Source: Begonia masoniana (Eukaryota > Streptophyta > Magnoliopsida > Cucurbitales > Begoniaceae). From it: DNA of 64,000 bases. This document shows, piece by piece, positions 1 to 15,169 of the stretch. The notes below the pieces were generated by a model, which searched no databases, had not been told where the DNA came from, and saw only the letters and a list, made by a program, of their open reading frames with translations. Positions within the stretch are counted from its first letter, which is position 1; every line of letters starts with the position of its first letter. The stretch is from NCBI GenBank assembly GCA_022432975.1, contig CM039502.1, positions 13,919,143 to 13,983,142 of the forward strand, written 5' to 3'. The position numbers and the translations under genes are program-made.

Positions 1-1033
1 AAACAATTGAGAATAGATAATTTCCATTAACTCTTACATATCTGAATTATAATATGACCTTTTTTTGAAAAAAAATAGAATCCGTGAATCAGAGTAAGTA
101 ATAACAAAATTTTATTACAAATATACATAATATGACTCAGCTAAAAACTATGGGGTAAAAAGCAGTCGGGGCCATGAAGTGTAACTGAAACTAATAACAA
201 AATTTTTTTACGAAATATACATACTATGACCCAGCTAAAACCTATGGCATAAAAAACAGTTGGGGCCATGAATTGTAACGGAAACTATACAATTAACAAA
301 ATACCAACCAATAAAAAGCTAAAATAATCAAAATAAATACTTTGAGTGGAACAAAGTGATTTGACAGCCATAAAATACATAAAGACTAAGAAAAATCAGC
401 CCTATAAACAGAAGACTAAATGGCAGCCTCCTTTTTTTATAAGAAATAAAATTATAATTAAGAAATAGAAAGTCTAAAAGAAGAATAAGTAATCGAAAAA
501 CATATAAAGTGAGGATTATGTTTCACTGATGTCTACCCAAAACACATAAAGTGGGATTCTTGTAAATTTCGCATTCAACCTATCGTTTTTTATAAAAACT
601 AATACAGAACCATAGAGAAAGGGTAATCATTAAAAAAATTAGAGTTGTAAGTCCATTTCAAAAGAAGGAAATTAATTTTTTCCAATACAATCCTATGACT
701 AAAGCAAATCACTTGACTTGAAGAGGAATTAAATTCTTAAAATAAACCACCAGAATAATCAAAATTTATCATACAAATAACCTTTGAAACAAAGAAAAAA
801 AAATTTATACTTACTATATACTGACACTAAAATAAATCAAGGAAAGCATTCAACCCTGACCCACTATAGGAGGTAAATAGCATATAGTTAAAATACAACA
901 GATACCATGCATATAAAAGAATTTAATATAGTTCAATCAAGAACCACCACATTTGTCCTCAAAGAAAAATCTCAAGTGAAATTTTCATAAAGATTTGGAC
1001 CATCTTAAATTAAATTTAAGGAATTAAACTCAC
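1..1033 (-). other. SEC: SEC intron sequence, no exon seen
   Basis: AT-rich sequence to the left of the last visible SEC exon. It contains a short direct repeat near 105-290 (the 'aacaaaatttt...gactcagctaaaa' stretch occurs twice). I see no further TPR or catalytic exon here, so the next exon must be beyond the window edge. Confidence 0.6.
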
Positions 1034-4000
1034 CAAAAGCTATCGCATAATTGGGTCGGATCTGAATGGCACGCTGATAACACACAACTGCCTCCTGAGC
1101 CATTCCCAAAGCCTGGAAAAGCAAAAGAAATATCTTGTTTTTCTCCAATACCAGTGCAGGTACTTGCAGCTACCCAACCTTACCGGCACAATACAGATTA
1201 CAACTTACCTTATAAACATTCCCAAGATTAAGATATGCATCTGGAAATTGCGGTTTGAGTTTTACAGCTTCCTAAAAAGACCAACCGTTGAAACAGCTTA
1301 GATTTGGAAGAAACAACGATTGAATTCAATTTAAACAAGTTGACAGGTACAAATTAATATACATCTTTCTATACTGCCAGAGAAGCATAAAACTCAATAA
1401 TATGTAGCTGTGTGAAGCATCATTTGGAATTGAAATTATACTAGAGGCAAGTTGAAGGTTCCGTATAACAAACAAGACAACAACATAACAAATATAAGGA
1501 AGATGGAGGAATAATGCAAGACCAAATATACCTTGTAATACTGCAATGCTCTGTTAAGATCGCCTGATTCCATAAAAAGACCAGCCAAATTGGACCATGC
1601 AATTGCAAATGTTGGCTGTATACGCAATGCCTCGAGATAGCAACTATATGCCTAGATGTAAAAGGTAGGTTGTAAGACAATTCAATCTTCAAATATAAAT
1701 TACAATAACATAAACTATCATCCATGCCACTACACCAAGGAATATGATTTAATATCAAGGACATAGAGAAGTTCAAAGACTCACTTCTTGCACCAATCCT
1801 TGCGCTTTCATTAGATTTCCAAGATTACTATGTGCATCAACCTGAAAGACAATTAAATATAAATATCACTTTTGAACAACAGATTATCTGTTAATCAAAA
1901 ACTTATTTTTTTAATAAAAATCAAAAAAAAAAGAATAATAAATCTTCCATAAAAAACTGAACATTCTGGTAAAAATAAAATCAAAACACAAGTTAATTAA
2001 AAGAATATTCCATCACTCTTTTTCGTAGAGAGAGAAAAAACATACATAAGTTCAGACCCACATTTTTTAAACACTCTCCCTCAAGTTGATGAATAGGTGT
2101 TTTCTATTATCACTTGGATATAATTTTTTGAAAAATTGAACTGTTTAATCCAATCTTGAGTACATCAACAAGTTGTCCATATATTGGCACATAGGATGTA
2201 CAAACAAGGCTATTGTCTAGCTTTTCTTTCATAAAATGCCTATAAATCTCAATATGCTTCATCTTACTATGTTGAACCAGGTTCTGGACAATACTAATTG
2301 CACACTTATAGTAAAAGAAGTCATTAGAGTACTAATTGCAAACTTGTAGTAAAAGAAGTCATTTAGACCATTTGACTTGATCTTCAATCTTCCAGAAAAA
2401 TCTTCCATCAAATGAGCGCACACAATTTGAATCCTTGCTGAAATTTTTGGCTATGCACTTAGACCGCAACACATTATCCTGTTTCTTACTCTTCCATGTC
2501 ACAATATTTCCAAGTAGGAATGTGTAATAAACTGAAGGTGATTTTTTGCTAACAATCGACCCAACATAATTAACTTGTATGCTCATCGGTTATGCCTCCT
2601 TTCCTTCCAATAAAATCTCTTTTCCAAGTGTTTCTTTGAAATATTGTGGCACTACTAGCTCTTTGTAGTTGGATTCTTTTGGGTTATGCATAAGCTGACT
2701 AACTACTTAATGCATATGTTAACATGTGTATGCTTGATCGGCCATGCCTCCTTATTTTCAATAAAATCTATTTTCCAAGTGTTTCTTTGAAATATTGTGG
2801 CGCTATTAGCTCTTTGTAGTTGGGTTATGCATAAGCTGACTAACTACTTACTGCACGGTGTATCAGAAGTTTTGTTTCATAATCAAAACTGAAAATAAAA
2901 TAACACCAGAGAAATAACTCTCGAATTAAGAAAAATTGTATTAATTGTCAAAAGTCTAAATCTTAAAAGTCTATCTCAACCATTTAAATAGAACAAAAAT
3001 TAAAATGACTAATTCATCCAAAAGAATATATTTTGTTGCTGACACCAAAAAATTTGGAAACAGAACGATATTCTTATCAAGTCACTGAAATACGGAGGTG
3101 TTATCTCGCCCTCTATACGTCGCAAAGCCAAGGCCGTCCAAGTAAGACATGGCTAGCATCCATATCAAGCACATCACATGCGATTTCATCTTTACAACAT
3201 GCTTTGATGGACATTGAAAGCTTGAAAACTTCATGTACTTGAGCTTCATGCCCCTTTTTAATCCACGCAATTTTGAACGGAAAAGGATGTTCTTCCACCA
3301 GCAAATTTATAGTCTTTACCAAAGCATTGGAAACTATATTTTTTGTAATACCACAGTCAATCATCACATTACAGACTTTGCCACCAATGGTGCATTGTCT
3401 TCGGAATATTTTGTGGCGTTGAAAGTTGTCAAGTTCTTTTAAGGTAATCAAAAGTCATAAAAGGATGCACGTGACTTCTTCACTCATATCTCCTTTTGCA
3501 ATTTCAGCACCTGCACAAATATCTCCTACGAAACCGTGTTCATCACCACAACCACCATCCTCTATAAAATTAATTGGACGTCTGTTTGGACATTTGTTGG
3601 AAAGGTGGACTGGTTGATTGCACCAAAAACATTTTTTGAAATTAAGACGCACTAAGGATTGGTATTGTCTTGTTGTTGCTGATAAGGGTGGACACGGTCT
3701 GGGTCGGTCCGATTCTGAGCCAGGACCAAGATTTTGGGAAAAAAATTCAATGACCGAAACCGATCATTTCGGAACTGGGGACTGGACCGGGACCGAACCA
3801 AAAATTTCAGTCCAGTCCCGGTTCTCCCACCAAACGAAATGAAATCCAAATGAAACCCAAATTTAAATGAAACTCAAATCCAAATGAAATTTAAATCCAG
3901 CTGAAACCCAAATCCAAATGAAATTAAAATCCAATTGAAACCTAAACGAAATCTAAACGAACTTCAAAGTAAATCTAAAATCCAAACGAGGATTATCCCT

Positions 4001-7000
4001 CAATTCACAGTTGCTACTAATGGAAACTACACTATTCACGTTCAAACCAAACGAAATCCTTCGGCAACAAACAATAAAAGCACCTCTTGACTTTTACCGT
4101 CGAGCGTTCAGCAATGACCATTTTTGGGGATAATTTCGCAGCTAAGACAGAGGGCAGTTGGATTCGTAGCAGAGATAAGGAAGAAAGTGGGAGTGGTAGC
4201 CTCGTCGGGAGTTGGGTAAGGGTTCGCTCGCAGTCGCGAAATTAAAACTGAAGGCTCGGCCTGATATTTGAGGATTGATATTTGAGAAATTGAGATGAGA
4301 AATAAGGAAGAAAGGGTTTGCTCGCAGTCGCGAAATTAAAACTAAAGGCTCTGGAAGTGGAAGTAAAACTGAAGGCTCGGCCTTCAGTTTTAATTTTTTA
4401 CATTCGGTCGGTCTGGTCCCCATTTTTCGGGATTTCAGACTGTGGACCGTGGACCAAGGATCGGACCGAAAACTGATGGGAAAACAAGTTCTGGACCGAG
4501 GACCGGACCGTGGTCCATGGATTTGGGACTGAAACCGATGGACCGGTCCGGTTCGATTCTCGATCCCCGGGCCGGTTCTGCCCACCCCTAGTTGCTGATG
4601 AAATTGAATTTGAGGATCAGGCTGAACAATTGTTGCAGAATTTCCACTGAGATTCTGTTCTGAGTTTTTATTTGAAGAGTCGTCATTATGACTAATATTG
4701 TTGTGATCCGTAATTGTTGAGCCCTTGAAAAAAAAGTGAGTTGTCTGGGGTTTTTCGTCGAAAATTATTTAGCGTTGCACTACAGTTCTACTAAGATGGA
4801 CTTCTACTTTCATTGTCATATGAACAGCGTCTGTCATAGCCCACATGGAATGAAGAGTCAATCAATCTTGAATAGCTAATTTAAGGCCTCCAATATAGCG
4901 AGCTATTAATTGATCCACTGTCTCAGATAAATTCACTCTCACATTCAGTCGATAAAATTCTTCATTATAATCATTGACTGTACGCTTTCTTTGACGAAAA
5001 TTCCGATATTGTGGATATAAAAATTGCTCGTGGTCTGAGGAGAGAAATTAGCTTTGTAATAATCGCCTTTGTAAAATTCTTCAATATAACCAAGTTCGAA
5101 CTCGCATTTTTCGTTGCCTCTGTCAATTAAATTGGAGTTATTCCCACCACGCTGAAGCTCCGTCTTTTAATTTATAGGCCACGAAGTTTTACCTGACTTT
5201 TCTCTGCAATATTCAAACAATCGAAAAAAATTCAACCGTACGAACCCAATCAAGAAAATCATCGATATTTAATCGGCCATCAAAAGTCGACAAATCCATT
5301 TTCATCTCGAATTCATGAGTATCTGGCCTTCAAATAAAAACTTGATCGTTACGAAAATCATCTCCTTCATCGGAAGAATACTTAATTCTGTGGCTCTCTT
5401 CAATGAAAGTTTCGGTATTATTGACAATCAGGAGCATCAGCAACTTGATCCAAGGGAAAATATGTCTCATTCGTTAGGGTTTCGAAATGGGTTGTTCAAA
5501 ACCCTAGCTACCTCGCCAAAAAACTCATCGATGGAGTCAAATCTGCCCCTGTCGGTGGTCAGAAACCCTCACGGACCTTTGGTGACGTTGAGGCGTCCTT
5601 GAATAGGCCGGTTTCGCCGTTGGCAGGTGAGGAGTCTGACGACTTCGCGATCTGTCGGGTCGCGAAGAAATTGGCCGCTCTCTATCGGATCGGAAGAACG
5701 AGGGTCGCGACTTCCACTATGTTCGGCTCGTTTTCGCCATTGTCCAGGCACGATAGGTGGTTGTCTGGCAATGGTCTGGGACGATTTTTTGTTGCTGGTT
5801 GTTGTTGAACAAGGCTAGAAGGGATCGCGAGTCACGTCTGTCTACGCGATTATGGCTCCTACGTGGTCGCGTTTGTTAGAATTTGGTGTGACCCGAATTC
5901 TAAATGGGCCGGGTTGGGCCCGTATATCAATATTAGGGTTTTACGTTTTCTCTATATATTGATTCTTGAGTCGCAAAACTCATTGTACCGAATTTGATAT
6001 TAGTGATTATCTCCTCTGCCCATGGTTTTTTCCCTTTCTAGGGTTTCCACCTAAAATTCGGTGTCCATTATTTTTTTGTGTTCTTTTTCGGTTTCTCGAT
6101 CATTCGGTAGAGGTGGATTAGGGTGTCTAATCCTAACAACTGGTATCAGAGCTTCAGGTTGAAGCGGTTTTCGAAAATTCAGAGTTTGATTATTCGAAGG
6201 TATCGAATAATTTCAGGTTTGCAATTTCAATGTGAGTAATTTGCAATTCTTGTTGGAAAAAGGGAAATAGAAAAGAAATTTATTTCTTTTCTAGTTGTTT
6301 GTTCTTTTGCCGTGAAGAACAGAAAAGAGGGAAAAAAAAAGAAGGGGGATTTTTCTGGTAGTCTTCTTCCATGGTAAAGAAAAACACAGAAGAAGAGACA
6401 GAGGAGAAACGAAGCCGCGAAGAAAACGACAGAGAAGCTCGCCGCCGCGAGCTGTTGGTTGTCACGCAGAACCTTCGCACGCAGAGCCCCGCGCCATGCT
6501 CGATCTCGACAGCCCACTTGCACCGTCGGAGATTGCACAAAACTTCGCCGTCCCTGCTCAGTCGCACATCGCTGTCCCTACTCCGTCGCACATCACCGTC
6601 GCCGTCGTCGTCGAACAGAAATCGCCACCGTCGTCCGACAGACGAGAGTCACCGAGGACACTCTGATTGCTCGCACGCCAGAAGCCGCCGCAAACCAAAA
6701 GGGTGCGCTCTGTGAAGCAACAACAGACGAACACCAATAAGGGTGTTCAGTTTTTGGCTTCCCTGTATCAGCCATTGGAGGAGCAACAGTTTCGTGAGTG
6801 GCTTTGACCAATAAAATCAAATTTTGATTGCAAATTGGAAAAAGGTGTGATTTGGATATTCTGTTCTGAAAATCATTTGGGGATTCAAATTTGATTTTCG
6901 AATTTTTATTGAATATTTTGGATATATATATTGTTGGGAGAAATATTTGGTCAAGATTATTTGATTTAGATTTTTTTTTTTTTTTTTTNNNNNNNNNNNN

Positions 7001-10000
7001 NNNNNNNNNNNNNNNNNNNNNNNNNNNNNNNNNNNNNNNNNNNNNNNNNNNNNNNNNNNNNNNNNNNNNNNNNNNNNNNNNNNNNNNNTTCCATTAAAAT
7101 TATTAGCAAACATGAACTTCAAAGTTGTTTCTTTATCATTGACATAAACTAATCAGTGAACTCTTCTAAAAATGAGTGTTCAGTAAACAATCCTTTTTTT
7201 GCTTATTCCTCAGAGTTTCCTTGTTAAGATCTTTAATAAGAATGAAAGATTTAAAAAACAAAAATAAATATTGAGATTGCGAGTTTTGGCTATTGTTTTA
7301 TCTATACAGCTACATCTCAATTTTGCCATCTTCGATGAGAAAGAGCAAATTACAAACCTTTAAAAAAATATTGATCTCCCTATTACTAAGTGGGTTTAAT
7401 GTTTAAAGTGCAGTGAGAAGTGGATTTATCTTTTTAGAGTTGTTCTTTCTAACTGAAGAAAAATTATTTTAAATTAAGGATTTTTTTCTTCAGTTGAGTT
7501 TTTCTCTTCTCTTCTTTGTATATTTTTTTTATCAGTATATTTCGTTTCTTATCTACAAAAAAAAATATAACTTTTCCAAAATGCACAAACAATGCTCTTG
7601 GAGACTATTTAAGCCAACCTTTCTACAACTAACACACCATTTGAGTATCCTAATTGTTACCATATTGGGGAGGGATACCCACATAAATTTCTTCTTCTAA
7701 CTCTCCACGCAAGATTGAATTTTTAACATTGAATTGCTGTAGATGTAAAAGTTTGTCATCAAGGATAACGATGTTCTCAATATGATCATCTTTACCACCT
7801 GCGCAAAAATTTCTAGACAATCAATTCCTCAATTTTCAGTTTGGGCACCAACCTCTCTTATACATCCCCATTGAATCATTTGCCTTATACTTCACATTAT
7901 TATACCCACTCACATTTCATGTGTTGGGAACTTTACAAGCTTCCAAGTTATTATGTTCCATCTTCGTAATCATAGCTTGTTTCTGCTTTTTGGATAATAC
8001 CTCAGCCAATTGATAGAGACAGTAATGAAGTTTAGGCTAACAAAGAAAGCACTGGCTGAAAACTTCCAAAAAAATGCAAATTTTGAGAAGGGATATAAAG
8101 GTTATTTAGTGCAATCTCTAGTTCCTTTCCAAATAGCAATGGGAAGGTCACAAATAGTTCTTTCTATAGGAGGACTACAATTGATTTGAACTTGTAAAGG
8201 AGGGTGAGAAAAAGTTAACTGGTTCCAAAATTCAGGTTAAAGTCTTAGACTTCATTTGATTCTGGGATAATCTTCTTCCTTCTTAACAAAACTTTTCCAA
8301 ATCTACCCCTATCAAGAATAGAATTAGGTTAAACATGTGTCTCCTCAGGTATGGGGCTTGGTCTAGGTAGGGAGCTTCGTCTAGGTGAGGGAGTTTTAGG
8401 AATCGCTGCAGATATTGATTGAGTGGTGGCAAATCTAGGGAGCATTCCTTCATCTTATCTTCTATAACCAAATTCCCCTTTAAAGATAATAAGGGAAAAC
8501 AACTCTTGTTAGTGAAAGGTAACATGAACAGGTACATAGACTTTTTTGATGGTGAATGATAGGACTTGTACTTCTTCTAAGTTGATGAATATCATTCAGA
8601 GACACACTTAAAGCCTCAAGGTCTTAAGTTTTCTCGATTTTGACTATGAATATGAAAAAGGGATGCACACTGAAATATGCAAGGAATAAGATTGTTTGTG
8701 TTGACGGTAGGGGTACCCCTTCTAAGTAGATAAATATCATATAGATACACACTTAACGCCTCATGTTCTTAATTTTTCTCGACTTTGACTATGAATATGA
8801 AAAAGAGATGCACACCCAAATATGCAAGGAATAAGATTGTTTGTTGTGTTGATGGTAGGGGGGAAGGTAGACAACATTTCCATTGGACTTTTTAATCCTA
8901 AAACTCTTGAAGGTAAGCGATTGACAAGATAGTCAACTATAAGCACATCTTCTCCCCCAAAAACATTGGGGTAAGTTTTTGAAATACTAAGGCACATGTT
9001 ATCTAAGCTAAGTGATTATTTTTCCACTCAATTACTTTATTTTGCTGTAGGCAATTCTAGCAATTGACAAGATAGGCAACTGTAAGCACGTACACAATCA
9101 TCAATACAACATAAACCATTGAGATCTAGAAACATGAAGAGAAGAAGAGAGACCCCAATTATCAATATGAACAAGATGAAAAGGTGAAAGACATCTTTCA
9201 TTACTTATTAGAAGGGATACATGCTTATCCTTAGCAAGTCTACACTTCACAGTGAAGATTCTCAATGTCTAAATCTTGAAAATTGAAGGATGAATCCAAA
9301 TTGGGGATGGTAAAGCCAAGCTTCATCTTTATTGGACGACAAGGGATTTGATATAAAGAAATGAGGTATTTAGCTTCTTTTTGAAATACATTGAAAGAAG
9401 AAGAAATTACAAGAATAGAGGGAAATAACTCATCTCAAAAACAAAGTGAAAGTTAAAGAAAAAGACTTAATTTAAAGCGATTTTTCTCTAATTAGAAAAA
9501 AAAATTAGTATATTTTTCCAAGATAATAAAGGTCATCTCATTCTCTAGCATGTGCAATCTTCTTCCCGAACCATTTTCCTAAAAGAAAATAATTACAATA
9601 TATATGAATTGAGAAGTATCTCTTTAGTTGGCGTGTGATTGGAAATAAGGTTGATAGAAAATTGAAGGACATGAAAAACATTCTACAGAATGAGAGACGT
9701 GCCAATTTTAACTTCTCTAGTACCTGCAACCGTGGTTAAGTATTCATTGACAGTAGCAACCTTTTGTACTACTAGACATGGGGAATAGGTGGAAAAAAAA
9801 ATTGGATAAACATCATACATTCACTGGCTTTTGAGTCTATAATCCAAGAGGTAGAATTGATTCATGAGAGAAATTTAACCAGAAGTAGGAAACTCACTTG
9901 GATATGTAAGTGAACAAGTACCTATGTTTTTGTCCATGGTACCAATGAGAGATCTCACTTTTTTTTATAACTCCTTGATCTGACCACATAGCTCTTGTGT

Positions 10001-13000
10001 TATGGTTTATGTTCCCAGTGCTACCACAGCATGATCAACTCCTTGGATGTTCTCCTCTCTACCCCAATCTTGACTGGTTGGTTTCCATGAAGTTTCCAAC
10101 ACATTCTCAAGTAGGACATGCTTTCTTGCAATAAACGCACCAATCACCTTTGGAATTTTCTTTAATCAGGTGTTTCTCTTTGATTCAAAGATCAATACTT
10201 GATCAATGTTACTAGTGGCTTTATCGCCAGTTTTCATGAGTAGGGCTACTGTGGTTCAAACATTAAATTTCTTCGACTTTCCTCAATTCAAATGATAGCC
10301 ACCACTTTATTAAATGAGACTTCTTGTTTGCCTAGAACTTGAATTATCACTAGATCAGATTCAGGTTTCAATGCGACCAAAAAATTGCATAATCAATCAT
10401 GATCAATGAATTCCTTCCTCATAGGCTACAGCATCATCAAGACGATTGGTTTTGATTACCCTATAATGATCAATCTCCGTCCATAGGGACTTCAATATGT
10501 TGGCATCCTCAATGTTAGACTTCCTTACTTTTGTTGTAGTTTTTTTCACCTTCACTCCATAGAATTGTGCTCTATCTATTGTGTTTCGGTATGTTTTTTG
10601 AATTGTCTCCCATAGCTCAACAGAATTTTTTAGAACATACAAGTATCACTAATTTATGGAATCATAGATTTTCACAGCCATTTCATGATCACAGAATACT
10701 TCAACACCATGACGAAAAATTCTTCAAATTGTTGGATCCAAGTAGGTTCATTGGACTGAACCTTGAAAGGTCACTCTGCCTCAATCATTCTGTCAGCAAA
10801 GCTGATTCTTCATCTCAAAGTTACCAGCAACGAAGGCTTGTTATTTGAACTAATGGCACCTAATAGGATAATTAATAAATTCTATAAGGAAAACTCTTAT
10901 CTTCGCCTATCTTAAATCCCATGGTTTGTGGGATACCTTAAGTTATATAATCACCCGACCAAAATACCCTATAATTTTAGGAATTAAAACTAATCACACA
11001 TTAATTACAATCCCTAAAAATTCTGCCGTGTACATATCACACATTTACTTTAAAGTTGATTTTAGCTACTGTTTCTTCAACACAAACAACCATCTAGAAT
11101 ACGTACTGAAGATAAATTATCAAAATTCAAGGTAAAATTCACCAGAAGAGGATTCAAGGCAAGGGCCTGACGGCAACATTGGGCAGCCTCATTATGCCTT
11201 CCTTTCCGCATGTATGCACTTGCCAAGTTTGACCAAGCATCACAAAAATTGGGTCGAAGCTGCAGTTAAGAAAGAAGATATGATGGTCAGAAAAAACAAA
11301 GGCAATTAAGAAAATAATAAGAACAAAAAATATGTGCTCCATAAAACATTTGGATCCAGATGTTTTTGCATGAGAAAAGAAGTTTTAAATGCAGGGGAAA
11401 ATTAATCTCCCATGTTGGAATATAATTAACTAGTACTGTTTTTGTTTCTATATAAGTAATTAACAAAAGCTTTTGACATACAAAACCATCCATATTTTAT
11501 CATACTCATTCAAACACGTAAGCACGAGCCATAACATTTGGTAGAAACTTTGAATGGTGTTAGTAAACAACCAAATTTATTTGTTTTCATCAAGAATTTT
11601 CAGAAATCATTTTCAGCTGGATGAATATAACATCTTTACATCAAGAAGATAAAGATTGACAAAATGCACTTCTTTACAGAATGAATAACCAAAGACAACT
11701 TCAATCATAGACTGTTTCCAGCAAGCAATTCCAAACAAGCCAACATTTTTTCTCTTTGTAGCTAGATTGAAAGAAACCTTTTCCTCATGATTACGTTAAA
11801 AAATCATAATCTACTAAGTCTAGCTAATCTTCAAATGCTTCAAGACATTGATACGGCAATAGAGTAACACTGATCAGTGATCTTAAGCTGCCTATTCCCA
11901 TTGCCTAGCACATTAAAGATAAATCACAGCCAATCATTAGTTTTAACGCAACTAAGGAAACTTTATGCAATGAATTTGTACATGCAACATGAAAAAAGAA
12001 AACCTTAATAACAAATTGATAGAGCTTATTGAACTTTGGCATGCATTGTTAGTCATAGAATAGTGTTAGCTAACCTCAATAGCCACCAAATAATAACGGA
12101 TTGCAAGATCAATATTTCCTTTCTCCTGTAATGGGCAGAAAACTACTAGCATCAAAAAGTTATTAAAACCTTAAATTAGAAGAGTAAATGATACACCATT
12201 ACAAGTATATAAATGTTTCAGTAAAAGAAGGTATTAATACGAAGAATTAGTGAATATCGTGATCATGTTATGTTCTACATAAGGGAATACTCAACACCTT
12301 CCTCCGTCACTAGAACTAAAATAACAAGTGAGAGGTTCTTCCTAGACAATTGTTGGCTACATGCTACCATGAAAAGTGAATTGTTCTTTCACGGTAGTCA
12401 TGAACAACCCTGTTGAAACCTTTCCCACTTGCTCCAGCAAATACAAATAAGACTTCATGGTGCAATTTTAGCTACTCCAAATAGATGAGATAGTAGCAAT
12501 TATTTGGCATACACGGAATATTTAGATGTCGCATATGCTCATTTTATGAAACTAATTGAATATTCTAAAAACTTCCCATCGAGGGACTAATTCTCAAATA
12601 GTAGATTGCTCCTCTTCAACATCATAGTATAAATCAAAAATAATGCCACTCCCTCCTAATAATCCTAAGCTTCCAATTATATTTGTGTATATCAGTATCA
12701 ATCACATAAGACGCAATTCCATCAAACGCTTTTGAAGAAGAGTGAAATCCTTTAACGCCTTCACGTTTCCACCAAATGAACATTGTATAAAGGCCTATTT
12801 TGCCATTCCATCTCATTTACAGCTAAGAACACAGCAGGCAATAGATTGTAACATGAGATCTCATTTGCAAACAAGATCCCCAGTGATGTTTATAAGAGAG
12901 AAGTTATTAAAAAAATGGAAGACATAAGAGTGTCAAAAACTCCTAACTGAAAAATGATAATTAATAATTCAAGATTATTTTTACAATGAAAAGCAAATAA

Positions 13001-15134
13001 TATAAAAAAGTACTAATGGACAAAATGTTTAACGTTACCCCGCCAAAAAAATTCAACTATGTGTAACTTTCCTCAGAGTTCTTGAGCGTAATTAGATAAA
13101 GCACCAAGTTTCTAATCACACTTATAATCTCAGGTATTAGCCATTTATAACTGATCAAAAAACTGAGGATTACAAACTAAAAATTTACCTTCCAAGCATT
13201 AGCCATGTTCCCATAACATTCAGCAAAATGAGGCTCTATCCGAAGAGCTTCTTCATTTTTTGCTATACACGTATCAAAATCACTCATCTGCAAAAATTGG
13301 AAATGTATTCTAAGTTTAGACTGAAGGACCAACCTACATGGAAGGAAAAATACCCACAAGAGAAGAAAAGAAAATCATACAACTACAGGGCAACCAGCAA
13401 AGAAACAGGGACCATGGCACAAGGGCATGGCAATACAGGGAAATCCGACATAAACTTTGGAAAAAAAAAGTCATGGACATTAGGAAAGACATTTAAATAA
13501 AAAATATTTAACTCTTATTATATTTATTTGTTCACATTTATTTATGAAACATAAGGAAAATCCAAAATTTTCTATAAATAAAAAAAAAATTATGAAAATA
13601 TAAACAGGACTACAAACTTAAGAATCCAACTCACAACTAATATGAAAATAATAGTACCTAAAATAATACAACACATCCATCTCATGCATCATTAGATATC
13701 CATCACTATTAGAAGATCCCTCACCATCTACTAAAATAAAATAAAAAATTTCTAGAAATATGCTGAAGATCCCTCACCATCTACTAAAATAAAATAAAAA
13801 ATTTCTAGAAATATGCTGAGCATCCTTGAAATCTTCATCACCCTAAGAAGATTCGCCTTCATCTTCATCTAAAAAAAAAAACTACACCTTTTTATCCATA
13901 ATTTTATCAAGAATAAATCAGCGACTAGAATTTCTGATACATCTTCAAAAGTGAAACAGATCTCTATTCTCTAGCATCGTCCCACAGTCCACACCACATT
14001 ACAACTACTCAGGAAGCTCCATATAACTCCTATAATCAACGATAGTGATCATGAAGGGAATCATAAGATCCATATTCTTCTGCCCATGTGGATAAATTAG
14101 GCAGAAAATTGCCTTGTAACCAAAATATGTTACAATTATTCATACATAATGAGAGAAACGATTGAATGCTCCAAATTCCATCATAACATGAAAAATAATG
14201 GTTTATATTTTAATAACAAGTCAATTTTAGAGTTAAGGTGACATTTCATATAGATTTAATACCAACTCCTATAATCAACGATAGTGATCATGAAGGGAAT
14301 CATAAGAATGTGGATAAATTAGGCAAAATCTAATCTGACGTCCTCATTATATTTTTTGAGGCGTCTCATTCTTTCTAAAGACGTCTCTATATCTTGTTTT
14401 AAATTATATGCATTCTCGTTGTCCTTACTCCAAATGTTCAACGGGTCACAACCTTCGACATAGACCCAACAATGGAATGTCCATGTCCTTGGCGACCAAT
14501 GTAATGGGACACATTTATTAAACAGCTCAAATAAAAATAAAACCTGATAGTAGATTGCTCCCATGAGAAGAAGGTTATCAGTGCGAATCGGATTTCTCTC
14601 ATAAACTATACTGCTATGCTCTAGAGCCTGCTTATAGTCGCCAGACTTGTACTTTTGATGACCAAGAATTAAAAGTGCGTCTTCATCAACTGCATAATAA
14701 AATACACAAACGTAGTGCATATATAGGATCATGAATCCAAAATTCATAAAGTAGCAACTATCTTCCAAATGTCGTTAAGATAATGCACCAATTTTCGGAT
14801 GGGAGAGTTACAAGCAGAAAGACGCCTAGACTTTCAACACCAAATTAAATTATTGGAAAATGCAAGTACCAATCGATTAATTAGTGAGTAAGTACATGAA
14901 ATGCGAATGAAGACTCAAATTAAACTTCCCCTCCAAGTTCGACTATTCAGAGACTCAAAACAGTCGCAATCAAGTAACTGTAACAACAAAAAGAAGGAAC
15001 CAAACCTTCATGTGAATCAGGACCGTCAAAGGGCACCAATTTGAGTGAAGATGGCTCAGCCTTCACCGTAAACACTTCGTCACGATCCAACCCGAACGCA
15101 GCTCGAGAAATTCCAGCACCGAGGCCAATTAGCA

Positions 15135-15169
<35 letters not shown>

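Noticed and set aside
4142..4585. 147-codon minus-strand frame
   Set aside because: Falls within the hAT MITE and is made of its subterminal GGACCG repeats.
6371..6740. Open frames of 93-114 codons after the LTR at 5874
   Set aside because: Arg/Ser/His-rich low-complexity translation in several frames, no family match; retrotransposon leader.
14319..14768. Single 149-codon frame over SEC exon 2
   Set aside because: Only 14544-14689 is exon; the ends are intron read-through, shown by splice signals and TPR phase.
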